64,000 nucleotides of DNA, taken from Comamonadaceae bacterium. GTDB taxonomy: Bacteria > Pseudomonadota > Gammaproteobacteria > Burkholderiales > Burkholderiaceae_C. Under the pieces are notes generated by a model. That model had not been told where the DNA came from and searched no databases. It saw only the letters and a list, made by a program, of their open reading frames with translations. Both the position numbers and the translations under genes were made by a program. The stretch lies in contig JAIYAR010000014.1 in the NCBI GenBank assembly GCA_027488985.1, positions 62,001-126,000 of the forward strand. Direction: 5' to 3'. Numbering within the stretch: the stretch's first letter is position 1; the number at the start of each line of letters is the position of its first letter. Of this stretch, positions 7,754 through 15,686 are shown piece by piece.

Positions 7754-8803
7754 TCAGCGAAACGTTTCAAAGACCTCATCCAAGCGCTGCACGTACTTCT
7801 GGCGCAGTGATGCGTCGATGAAGCTGGCATCAAAGCTGTTGCGTGCCAGCGCATACGCGTGCTGGGCGCTCAGGCCCAGGGCGGCAAATGTCTGGGTGAA
7901 GTTTTCGTTCAGGTAGCCGCCAAAGTACGCCGGGTCGTCGGAATTGACAGTAGCCATGATGCCGGCGTCCAGCATGGTGCCGATGTTGTGCTGGGCCAAT
8001 GTGGGGAACACGCGCAGCTTCAGGTTGGACAAGGGGCAGACGGTGAGCGGCATCTTGTCAGCGGCCAGGCGCTGCATCAGGGCTGCGTCGTGGATGGCTT
8101 GCACGCCGTGGTCGATGCGCTCGACTTTGAGCACGTCCAAAGCGCTCCAGATGTAGGCAGGGGGCGCCTCTTCACCTGCGTGCGCCACCAGCCGGAAGCC
8201 CAACTCGCGGGCGCGGGCATAGACCTTGGCAAACTTCTCAGGCGGGTGCCCCACTTCGCTGGATGCCAAGCCTATGCCCACAATCTTGTCGCGCAGTGGC
8301 AGCGCCTGCTCCAGGCATTCAAAGGCTTCTTCTTCGCTCAGGTGGCGCAGGAAACACAAGATCAGCGAGGCGGTCATGCCGAACTTGGCAGGCGCATCCG
8401 CGCAGGCGCGGTACAGGCCGTTGATGACCACATCGGCGCTTAAGCCGTGGCCAGTGTGCGTTTGGGTGTCGAAGAAGATTTCGGTATGCAGCACATTGTC
8501 GGTTTGCGCTTTGGCCAGATACGCGCAGGTCATGTCGTAGAAGTCCTGCTCGGTCTTCAGCACCATGGTGCCCTCGTGGTAGATGTCCAGAAACTCTTGC
8601 AGGTTGTTGAACACATAGGCGTCGCGCAGCGCCTGTTCACTGGGGAAGCGCAGGGGCACGCTGTTGCGCTTGGCCAAGGCAAACATGAGCTCAGGTTCCA
8701 GCGAGCCTTCAATGTGCATGTGCAACTCGGCTTTGGGCATGGCGCGCAGCAAGGCAGGCATGCGATCGGCAGCAACGGAGCGTACGGTGGGGTGGATGGT
8801 CAT
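7754..8803 (-). CDS. adenine deaminase (adenosine-deaminase superfamily, PA0148 type)
   Basis: A 349-residue zinc amidohydrolase. Metal and catalytic residues are visible: H28 and H30 in AELHMHIEG, H208 and E211 in VAHAGEE, H232 in IDHG, and D289-D290 in NSDDPA. The segments YVFNNLQEFLDIY, TEQDFYD, FFDTQTHT and SSEVGHPPEKF are those I know from Pseudomonas aeruginosa PA0148, which deaminates adenine to hypoxanthine. True adenosine deaminases differ there. Automatic annotation would probably call it adenosine deaminase. The ATG at 8803 shares one base with the stop of the upstream Rieske gene (TGATG), which indicates translational coupling. Its product feeds XdhAB. Confidence 0.88.
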   Translation of the reverse strand: MTIHPTVRSVAADRMPALLRAMPKAELHMHIEGSLEPELMFALAKRNSVPLRFPSEQALRDAYVFNNLQEFLDIYHEGTMVLKTEQDFYDMTCAYLAKAQTDNVLHTEIFFDTQTHTGHGLSADVVINGLYRACADAPAKFGMTASLILCFLRHLSEEEAFECLEQALPLRDKIVGIGLASSEVGHPPEKFAKVYARARELGFRLVAHAGEEAPPAYIWSALDVLKVERIDHGVQAIHDAALMQRLAADKMPLTVCPLSNLKLRVFPTLAQHNIGTMLDAGIMATVNSDDPAYFGGYLNENFTQTFAALGLSAQHAYALARNSFDASFIDASLRQKYVQRLDEVFETFR

Positions 8804-9804
8804 CAGCAGACTCCAAAAGTGATTGTTTCTTGCTTCAAAAAGCGGCGGTAGGCCGACGAGGCTTTGTCGGCAGTGGTGTGCGCTTCGGCACGCACATCCA
8901 GGGGCAAGCGGCGCGGGCGCTGGGATTCGAGCACCGGCTTGTCCTGCATGAAGATGATGTGCTGGAAATCTTGCAACTTGGTGTCAGGCGAATCAAAGTC
9001 CGCCATGGCCAAGCGGAACCAGACGCGACTGGTCTCGGGTGTAGTCGGGCAGATGAACAAAGCAATGGACTCGCGGAAGCCCTGCAGCGCCACGCTGGCA
9101 GCATCCGGCACCTTGGTCAGCACAGCGGTATACGGGGCCACCACTTCGTAGGTGTATTCCACCTGTGCTGGTGCCGTGGAGTGCACATTGCTTTGCGGCT
9201 GCCACGCCCGGCACTGGGTGGCCAGCAAGCCGGTGGGGGTGAGCTCAACCTGGTAATCATCGATGGAGGTGGCTTCGCGCATGCCCAACCAGCCTTCGTG
9301 CACGAAGCCGAAGTGCGCCATGTCCAAAAAGTTTTCGACAATACGTGGCGCACTGGTCGCCACGTCATACGGGCCACACAGCACTTTGCGCAATTGCGTG
9401 TCCGTCTCGGCAACAAACGCGGGCAGCGGTACAGAGACGTCAGCCTGCAACTGCACCCACAGCAGACCATAGGCCTCCACCACGGCATGGGTTCGGGCTG
9501 AATGGCTCGCAGAGGGCACAAAGGCCGGCACCGCAGGAACATGGACACATTGGCCGCCTGCTTCGAACTGCCAGCCGTGGTACGGGCACTCCAAACGCCC
9601 CGCGCAAACGCGGCCCAAAGAGAGTTTGGCGCCACGGTGCGGGCACTGGTCCGTCCACGCATGTGCCAGTCCCGCAGCATCTCGCCAGAGCACCAGCTCT
9701 TGCTCCAGCAGGGTAACGGCTAGGGGTGCGTCGGTCAGGCTGTTCGTAGCCAGCACTGGATGCCAAAGTGAATGTTCTTTCAAAGGTCTGCTTTCCAGTC
9801 TCAT
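8803..9804 (-). CDS. Rieske [2Fe-2S] non-heme iron oxygenase, N-demethylase (NdmA/NdmB)-like
   Basis: A 333-residue Rieske oxygenase alpha subunit. The Rieske ligands are C54 and H56 in QCPHRG and C73 and H76 in CPYHGW. The mononuclear iron site is visible in ENFLDMAHFGFVH (D161, H164, H169). Segments such as HRGAKLSLG, CPYHGWQF and a late DKPVLESQ resemble, from memory, the caffeine N-demethylases NdmA and NdmB of Pseudomonas putida CBB5, whose length is also close. Coupling to adenine deaminase (1-bp overlap) and position after a purine-type transporter suggest a methylated purine substrate. Alternatives are vanillate or other O-demethylases of the same superfamily. No reductase partner is nearby. 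The ATG at 9804 is preferred to the GTG at 9843, which lies in the terminator hairpin. Confidence 0.82.
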   Translation of the reverse strand: MRLESRPLKEHSLWHPVLATNSLTDAPLAVTLLEQELVLWRDAAGLAHAWTDQCPHRGAKLSLGRVCAGRLECPYHGWQFEAGGQCVHVPAVPAFVPSASHSARTHAVVEAYGLLWVQLQADVSVPLPAFVAETDTQLRKVLCGPYDVATSAPRIVENFLDMAHFGFVHEGWLGMREATSIDDYQVELTPTGLLATQCRAWQPQSNVHSTAPAQVEYTYEVVAPYTAVLTKVPDAASVALQGFRESIALFICPTTPETSRVWFRLAMADFDSPDTKLQDFQHIIFMQDKPVLESQRPRRLPLDVRAEAHTTADKASSAYRRFLKQETITFGVC

Positions 9805-9830
9805 GCCATGTGCAAGCCGCACATGAACAA

Positions 9831-9857
9831 AAAAGGGCCGCACGGGGCGGCCCTTTT
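9831..9857 (-). terminator. terminator-type hairpin between the bmp gene and the Rieske gene
   Basis: An 11-bp stem pairs AAAAGGGCCGC (9831-9841) with GCGGCCCTTTT (9847-9857) around a 5-base loop, with a T-run on the minus strand. It lies 16 bp after the transporter's binding-protein gene and ends 27 bp before the Rieske ATG. It can end the transporter transcript, or reduce read-through into the catabolic pair. Confidence 0.8.
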
Positions 9858-9873
9858 GCTTACCGGGTCACCA

Positions 9874-11031
9874 TTACTTGGCGCCGGGAACCTTGCCTTC
9901 CACGCCCTTGACGTAGAAGTTCACGCCGGAGAGGAACTTGTCGTCAGCGGTTTCGCCTTCCTTCAAGATATCCTTGCCGGTGTTGTCCTTCAGAGGGCCC
10001 TTCCAGATAGCGAATGTGCCATCGGCCAGGCCCTTCTTGATTTCTTCCACCTTGGCTTTGGTGTCGGCAGGCACGTCTTCAGCGACGGAAACGATGTCGA
10101 TCGCGCCTTCCTTCACACCCCACCAGACTGCACTGTTACCGGTCCAAGTGCCTTCGAGGGCGTCCTTGGTAGCCTTGATGTAGTAAGGACCCCAGTTAAT
10201 GATGGCGGAGGCCAAGTGGGCCTTGGGGCCGTAGGCGGTCATGTCAGAGTCCCAACCGAAGGCGCGCTTGCCCTTGGCTTCGGCGGTCTTCAAGACAGCA
10301 GGAGAGTCGGTGTTCTGGAACAGAACGTCAGCACCACCATTGATCAGGGAGGTAGCGGCTTCGGTTTCCTTGGGTGGGTCGAACCAGCCATTCACCCACA
10401 CCACTTTGGTCTTGACCTTGGGGTTGCTGCTCTGGGCGCCCAAGGTGAAGCTGTTGATGTTGCGGATCACTTCAGGAATTGGGATCGAAGCCACCACGCC
10501 CAGGGTGTTGGACTTGGTCATCTTGCCTGCGATCACGCCAGCCATGTACGCGCCTTCGTAGGTGCGGCTGTCGTAAGTGCGCATGTTGTCGGCTTGCTTG
10601 TAACCGGTGGCGTGTTCGAACTTGACGTCCTTGAACTCGGGCGCCACTTTGAGCATGGGCTCCATGTAGCCGAAGGTGGTACCGAAAATCAGCTTGTTGC
10701 CGCTGGTGGCCATTTCGCGGATCACGCGCTCGGCGTCAGCAGACTCAGGCACGTTTTCCACGAAAGAAGTGACGATCTTGTCGCCGAACTCTTTTTCGAG
10801 GGCTTTGCGGCCGTTGTCGTGTGCAAAGGTCCAGCCACCGTCGCCCACGGGACCGACGTACGCAAAAGCGATTTTCAAGGGTTCCGGCTTGGGAGCAGGC
10901 GCAGAGGCTGCAGGAGCCGGTGCGGGTGCAGGTGCGGGCTCTTCCTTCTTGCCGCAACCGACCAAAGCTGCGCCGGCAACGGCCGTGAGGGCCGCTACCT
11001 TGAGCAGGGAACGTTTTTGCAAATCTGTCAT
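9874..11031 (-). CDS. BMP-family ABC transporter substrate-binding lipoprotein (purine nucleoside type)
   Basis: A 385-residue lipoprotein with a signal sequence and lipobox LVGC (C26). A Pro/Ala-rich spacer (about 30-50) precedes a periplasmic BMP/PnrA-like domain (IAFAYVGPVGDGGWTFAH from 54). BMP-domain proteins usually bind purine nucleosides or bases. A strong ribosome site (AAGGAAG) precedes the ATG at 11031. It is the last gene of a transporter operon (ATPase, two permeases, binding protein) and is followed by a terminator hairpin. Clustering with xanthine dehydrogenase and base deaminases makes purine uptake the likely role. Confidence 0.9.
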   Translation of the reverse strand: MTDLQKRSLLKVAALTAVAGAALVGCGKKEEPAPAPAPAPAASAPAPKPEPLKIAFAYVGPVGDGGWTFAHDNGRKALEKEFGDKIVTSFVENVPESADAERVIREMATSGNKLIFGTTFGYMEPMLKVAPEFKDVKFEHATGYKQADNMRTYDSRTYEGAYMAGVIAGKMTKSNTLGVVASIPIPEVIRNINSFTLGAQSSNPKVKTKVVWVNGWFDPPKETEAATSLINGGADVLFQNTDSPAVLKTAEAKGKRAFGWDSDMTAYGPKAHLASAIINWGPYYIKATKDALEGTWTGNSAVWWGVKEGAIDIVSVAEDVPADTKAKVEEIKKGLADGTFAIWKGPLKDNTGKDILKEGETADDKFLSGVNFYVKGVEGKVPGAK

Positions 11032-11079
11032 GTCACTTCCTTATAAAAAAACGAGGGATGGAAACGAAACAATCACGCA

Positions 11080-12000
11080 TCACGAGCCCGGATAAAACGG
11101 CTTGCCGATGGAAGCAGGCATATTAATCCGGATCCAACGCGGATTACGCGAAATCAGGGCCAAGACCACAATGGTCGCAATATAGGGCAGCATGGTCAAG
11201 AACTGGCTTGGCACTTCTACGCCGATACCTTGCAAGTGGAACTGCAACATGGTCACGCCCCCGAACAGGTAAGCACCAAGCAACACCCGTGCCGGGCGCC
11301 AGGTAGCGAAAGTGGTCAGGGCCAAGGCGATCCAGCCTTTGCCGGCCACCATGCCCTCTACCCACAGAGGCGTATAAATCACCGAAATATAAGCACCCGC
11401 TAAACCGCACAGGGCGCCGCCGCACACCACTGCCGCCAGGCGGATGGCGCGAACCGGGTACCCGAGGGCATGGGCAGACTCCGGGCTCTCGCCCACGCTA
11501 CGCAGAATCAAACCTGAGCGGGTACGGTACAAAAACCAGATCAAGCCCAAAGCGAACAGCACCGTCAGGTACACCATGGGGTGGTGCTTGAAGAGTGCGG
11601 GACCAACGAAAGGGATGTCGGACAGACCGGGGATGGAAAAGTTGGGCCTTTCCGGCATCTTTTCCTGCACATAAGAGATGCCGGCAAATGCCGAGAAACC
11701 TGCACCGAACAAGCTGAGCGCTAGGCCGGTGGCGTACTGGTTGGTGTTGAGCCAGATCACCAGCACCCCGAAAATGGCTGCCATGACCGCCCCGGCAGCA
11801 ATGCCGGCCGCAAAGCCCGCCACATCGCTGCCGGTGTGCACCACGGCCGCAAACCCGGCGATGGCGGCACACAACATCATGCCTTCGGCACCCAGGTTGA
11901 CGATGCCGGCCTTTTCATTGATCAACAAGCCCAGCGAGGCGATGGCCAGCACGGTTCCGGCATTCAAAGTCGCTGCGATCAGCAGAGCGTATGCATCCAT
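11080..12000 (-). CDS. ABC transporter permease, NupQ/YufQ type
   Basis: A 306-residue inner-membrane permease with eight to ten hydrophobic segments. It contains the family's GLLINEKAGIVNLGAEGMML signature (24-43) found in guanosine/purine-nucleoside permeases such as NupQ. The ATG at 12000 shares its A with the stop codon of the preceding permease (TAATG) and has an AGGAGG ribosome site. It pairs with the upstream permease to form the translocation pore of the BMP-type transporter. Confidence 0.9.
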   Translation of the reverse strand: MDAYALLIAATLNAGTVLAIASLGLLINEKAGIVNLGAEGMMLCAAIAGFAAVVHTGSDVAGFAAGIAAGAVMAAIFGVLVIWLNTNQYATGLALSLFGAGFSAFAGISYVQEKMPERPNFSIPGLSDIPFVGPALFKHHPMVYLTVLFALGLIWFLYRTRSGLILRSVGESPESAHALGYPVRAIRLAAVVCGGALCGLAGAYISVIYTPLWVEGMVAGKGWIALALTTFATWRPARVLLGAYLFGGVTMLQFHLQGIGVEVPSQFLTMLPYIATIVVLALISRNPRWIRINMPASIGKPFYPGS

Positions 12001-13085
12001 TATTTTTTACCTCCTGCGGCGGAGACCCATTTCAGGCGGTAATTCACCAAGGTGTCGCAAGCCAGCAGGCTGAACAACAACAGGCCCTGGAACACGCCGG
12101 TGAGCGATTTGGGCAAGCCCAAACGGGACTGGGCCAATTCGCCACCGATGTAGAACATGCTCATGAGCAACGCCGAGAACACCATGCCCACAGGATGCAG
12201 ACGCCCCACGTAAGCCACGATGATGGCGGCAAAGCCGTAACCGGCGGGCACATACGGTGTCAGCTGCCCGATGGGGCCTGCCACTTCAAGCGCTCCTGCG
12301 AGACCTGCCATGCCCCCGGACACCAGCAAAGCGGTCCACAGGGCCTTGCGGGATGAAAAACCTGCATAGCGGGAAGCAGCTGGCGCCAAACCACCCACCT
12401 GCTGGGCAAAACCTGCGCGGGTACGGAACAGGAATATCCACACCCCGGCCACGCCCACCAGCGCGAACAATACGCCGATGCTCATGCGCGAGCCATCAAA
12501 CAGGCGGGGGATGCGGGTGGCCGCTTCAAAGGTTTTGGTCTGGGGGAAGTTGTAGCCCAAGGGGTCTTTCCAGGGGCCGTAGACCAGATAGCCCAACACT
12601 TGCACCGCCACGTACACGAGCATCAGGCTCACCAGAATTTCGTTGGCATTGAACTTGTCGCGCAGGAACGCGGTGAGCCCGGCCCAGACCATGCCACCGG
12701 CAATGCCGGCCAGCACCACGGGCACCACAATCCAGCCCCCGGTGGTCTTCTCTGCCAGAAGGGCAACGCCGCTCGCCGCAATGGCACCAATGATGTACTG
12801 CCCTTCGGCACCGATATTCCACACGTTGGAGCGGAAGCACACCGCCAAGCCCAGCGCAATCACCAGCAAAGGCGTGGCTTTGACCACCAGTTCACCCAGG
12901 GCGTAACCGCTTTTGATGGGCTCCCAGAAGAACACCAGCAGGCCCCGCACGGGGTCTTTGCCCAATGCCATGAACAACACAATACCGATGAGCACGGTTA
13001 CAAACAACGCCAGCACCGGCGAGCCGTAACCCCAAGCCTTGGATGGCTGGGGGCGGGCTTCGAGTTTCAATCCGGCTTTAGCCAT
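12000..13085 (-). CDS. ABC transporter permease, NupP/YufP type
   Basis: A 361-residue inner-membrane permease, longer than its partner because of an N-terminal extension and an extra loop around 190-215. The signature FRSNVWNIGAEGQYIIGAIA corresponds to the NupP half of BMP-type purine nucleoside importers. The ATG at 13085 overlaps the end of the ATPase gene by eight bases, and its own stop overlaps the next start by one base. The operon is therefore translationally coupled throughout. The upstream in-frame extension to 13133 lies inside the ATPase gene and is rejected. Confidence 0.9.
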   Translation of the reverse strand: MAKAGLKLEARPQPSKAWGYGSPVLALFVTVLIGIVLFMALGKDPVRGLLVFFWEPIKSGYALGELVVKATPLLVIALGLAVCFRSNVWNIGAEGQYIIGAIAASGVALLAEKTTGGWIVVPVVLAGIAGGMVWAGLTAFLRDKFNANEILVSLMLVYVAVQVLGYLVYGPWKDPLGYNFPQTKTFEAATRIPRLFDGSRMSIGVLFALVGVAGVWIFLFRTRAGFAQQVGGLAPAASRYAGFSSRKALWTALLVSGGMAGLAGALEVAGPIGQLTPYVPAGYGFAAIIVAYVGRLHPVGMVFSALLMSMFYIGGELAQSRLGLPKSLTGVFQGLLLFSLLACDTLVNYRLKWVSAAGGKK

Positions 13086-14646
13086 GGGCCACCTCCACAG
13101 CAGCGGCTGCGCCGGAACCTTCCCACAATCCACTCATCCACTCCCCGATCTTTTCCACCGTGGCCTCTGCCACCGGCACGGAAGGCGACAGCCGACCCCG
13201 TGCAATCACATGCAGCCGGTCGCTGACCTCAAACAATTCGTCGAGCTCCTCGCTCACCACCAGCACCGCGCAGCCGGCATCGCGCAGCGCCAGAATCTCT
13301 CCGCGAATTTGTGCCGCCGCCCCCACGTCCACGCCCCAAGTGGGCTGGGACACGATGAACAGCTTGGGCGCTGCATCGATCTCGCGGCCCACGATGAACT
13401 TCTGCAAATTGCCACCGGAGAGCGAGCGCGCCGCAGCCGTAGGGCCATTGGCCTTGACGTTGAAAGCTTTGATGATGCGCGCGGCATGGTCTTCCAACTG
13501 GCGCACCCGGATCCAGCCGCCGGCAAATTTTGGTGCCGTGATGGACTCTGTGCGGGTCAGCAACATGTTCTGGGCCAGACTCAGTGTGGGTACCGCACCG
13601 CGCCCCAAACGTTCTTCGGGCACAAAGTGCAGGCCCAACTTGCGCCGGCCGCCAGGGTGCAGGGAAGACACATCCGCCCGTCCCATGGTGACGCTGCCCT
13701 TGGGCGCGCGCACGTCTTCGCCGGACAGGGCGTACAGCAGTTCTTTCTGGCCATTGCCGGACACACCTGCAATGCCCACCACTTCGCCCGCATGGACCGT
13801 GAGCGAAATGCCGTTCAGGTCGACGCCGAACTGGTCTTCACGGGCCAGGCTCAGGCTTTTGACGGTGAGCACCGGAGAGCCGGCTTGTTGGGGGCGATGC
13901 TCCAACTGGGGTGGTTCTGCGCCGATCATCAAGCGGGACAGGGATGCGTTGGACTCTTCGGCCGGGTTGCACACACCGGTGACCTTGCCGCCGCGCAGCA
14001 CGGTGCAGGCATTGCACAGCTCACGGATCTCATGCAATTTGTGCGAGATGTACAAAATGCTGCAGCCCTGTGAGGCCAGCTTCTTGAGCACCACAAACAG
14101 CTTCTCCACCGCCTGGGGTGTCAGCACCGAGGTGGGCTCGTCCAGAATCAGCAACTGAGGGTTGGTCAGCAAGGCACGGATGATTTCCACCCGCTGCATC
14201 TCGCCCACGCTCAGGGTGTGCACCGGGCGGCTGGGGTCGATGTCCAGACCGTATTCGGCCGCCTTGGCGGTGATGCTGGCGGTAACCTGTTCCAGGCTTT
14301 GCGCCTTGTCCAGACCCAGCCACACGTTCTCAGCCACGGTGATGGTGTCAAACAGGTTGAAGTGCTGGAACACCATGCTGATGCCCAAGGCCCGCGCCTC
14401 TTTGGGGTTACGGATATTGGCGGGCTTGCCGTTGAACAGCACCTGGCCGGCATCGGGCTTGATGGAGCCATAAATGATCTTCATCAAAGTGGACTTGCCG
14501 GCACCGTTTTCGCCCAGCACTGCATGGGTCTGGCCGGGCAGCACCGTGAGCGATACGTCGCTGTTGGCGATCACGCCGGGGTAGGCCTTGGTGATGCCGG
14601 TGAGTTGCAGCCGCGGCACGGCAGTCGGAGGCGAAGTGGATTCCAT
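13078..14646 (-). CDS. ABC transporter ATP-binding protein with two nucleotide-binding domains (NupO/RbsA type)
   Basis: A 522-residue double ATPase. Domain one has Walker A GENGAGKST (45-53), signature LSVGEMQR and Walker B LLILDEPTS. Domain two (from about 265) is degenerate as usual for this family: GVSGNGQKEL replaces Walker A, LSGGNLQKF is the signature, and FIVSQPTWGVDVG stands at Walker B. Such proteins energise purine-nucleoside and ribose importers. It begins 22 bp after the LysR gene on the same strand and overlaps the first permease gene by 8 bp. The regulator and transporter are probably one transcript. Confidence 0.92.
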   Translation of the reverse strand: MESTSPPTAVPRLQLTGITKAYPGVIANSDVSLTVLPGQTHAVLGENGAGKSTLMKIIYGSIKPDAGQVLFNGKPANIRNPKEARALGISMVFQHFNLFDTITVAENVWLGLDKAQSLEQVTASITAKAAEYGLDIDPSRPVHTLSVGEMQRVEIIRALLTNPQLLILDEPTSVLTPQAVEKLFVVLKKLASQGCSILYISHKLHEIRELCNACTVLRGGKVTGVCNPAEESNASLSRLMIGAEPPQLEHRPQQAGSPVLTVKSLSLAREDQFGVDLNGISLTVHAGEVVGIAGVSGNGQKELLYALSGEDVRAPKGSVTMGRADVSSLHPGGRRKLGLHFVPEERLGRGAVPTLSLAQNMLLTRTESITAPKFAGGWIRVRQLEDHAARIIKAFNVKANGPTAAARSLSGGNLQKFIVGREIDAAPKLFIVSQPTWGVDVGAAAQIRGEILALRDAGCAVLVVSEELDELFEVSDRLHVIARGRLSPSVPVAEATVEKIGEWMSGLWEGSGAAAAVEVAHG

Positions 14647-14668
14647 ACAGGCGTGTTGTCTTCTTTAA

Positions 14669-15601
14669 TTATTCTTTTCGGAGCTCTGCGGCCACCGATT
14701 TGATGCGCTCACGCAACCACTTATTGGAAGCACTGGTGTGGGTGCGGGCATGCCAGAGCTGGTAGTACATCATGCGGGGAAACTCCACAGGGCAAGGCAA
14801 TATGGTGACCGGCAGTGTGTCCACAAAACGTTCACAGTACTGACGGCCGGTAGTCAACACCAGCAAGGTTGATGCCACCATGCCCGGAATCAGGCTGAAA
14901 TGCGGGCAACGGGCCACAATGTGCCGTTGCAAGCCGAGAACGCTGAGGTGGTCATCGATCACGCCCTTGGCACCCGGATGGGTCGCGCCCGGTGCAATGT
15001 GCTCTGCTTCCAGCCACTGCGTCTGGTCCCAGCCACGGCGCACGGCCGGGTGCTTGTTGGACACCAGACACACCACTTCGTCCCCGAAAAGACGGCCAAG
15101 GTGCAGGTCGTCCGGGGGTTGTGGCCAATTGCCGATCACCACATCGATATCGCCCTGCGCCAGCTGGGTGCGGTAATCCGCCGCGCCACTCAGGGGATGG
15201 ATGTCGATTTCTGCCATCGGCGCCTTTTCCTTGATCTGGGCCACCAGACGGGGCAGAAACAAGGGGTCCAGGTAGTCGCTGGCTGCCAAACGGAAGGTGT
15301 TGCGTGCGGATTCGGCTTCGAACCCCCGCGCATCAGAGAACAACATCTCCGCGGCACGCAATATGCTGGCACTGGGCTCAAGCATGCGCAGCGCCGTCTC
15401 GGTGGGCACCATGCCGGAGCCGGAGCGCACCAACAAGGGGTCGCCGGCAAAGTCCCGCAAGCGTTTGAGCGATGCGCTGACCGCCGGCTGGTGCATGCCC
15501 AGACGGATGGCGGCTTTTGAAACGCTACGCTCGGTTAACACGGTATGAAGGACCCTGATCAAATGAAGGTCTATCTTGTCGAAAAGGGATTGGTCTCTCA
15601 T
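14669..15601 (-). CDS. LysR-family transcriptional regulator of the xanthine dehydrogenase/transporter region
   Basis: A 310-residue LysR protein. The winged helix-turn-helix occupies about 9-68 (TERSVSKAAIRLGMHQPAVSASLKRL is the core). An effector-binding domain follows, with a DIDVVIGN segment. It is divergent from xdhA with 85 bp between the starts, and that gap holds a 20-bp inverted repeat with a T-N11-A core (15621-15640). It precedes the BMP-type transporter operon on its own strand. I infer control of xdhAB and perhaps of its own operon in response to a purine or urate-related ligand. The ligand is unknown. Confidence 0.9.
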   Translation of the reverse strand: MRDQSLFDKIDLHLIRVLHTVLTERSVSKAAIRLGMHQPAVSASLKRLRDFAGDPLLVRSGSGMVPTETALRMLEPSASILRAAEMLFSDARGFEAESARNTFRLAASDYLDPLFLPRLVAQIKEKAPMAEIDIHPLSGAADYRTQLAQGDIDVVIGNWPQPPDDLHLGRLFGDEVVCLVSNKHPAVRRGWDQTQWLEAEHIAPGATHPGAKGVIDDHLSVLGLQRHIVARCPHFSLIPGMVASTLLVLTTGRQYCERFVDTLPVTILPCPVEFPRMMYYQLWHARTHTSASNKWLRERIKSVAAELRKE

Positions 15602-15620
15602 ACACAGCGTTCAATTGGAC

Positions 15621-15640
15621 CCATATGCTAATGCGTATGG
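15621..15640. promoter_or_regulatory. inverted repeat, candidate LysR operator between lysR and xdhA
   Basis: CCATATGC and GCGTATGG flank a 4-base spacer (one mismatch between arms) and contain a T-N11-A LysR-type box. It sits midway in the 85-bp divergent promoter region. Confidence 0.6.
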
Positions 15641-15686
15641 AAACGGAACAACACCCGGATTACCCTCCCGCACGAGGAAACACTCC

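Noticed and set aside
9772-11046. 424-codon + strand frame over the BMP lipoprotein gene
   Set aside because: It is a shadow frame. The minus strand carries a signal peptide, lipobox and receptor fold.
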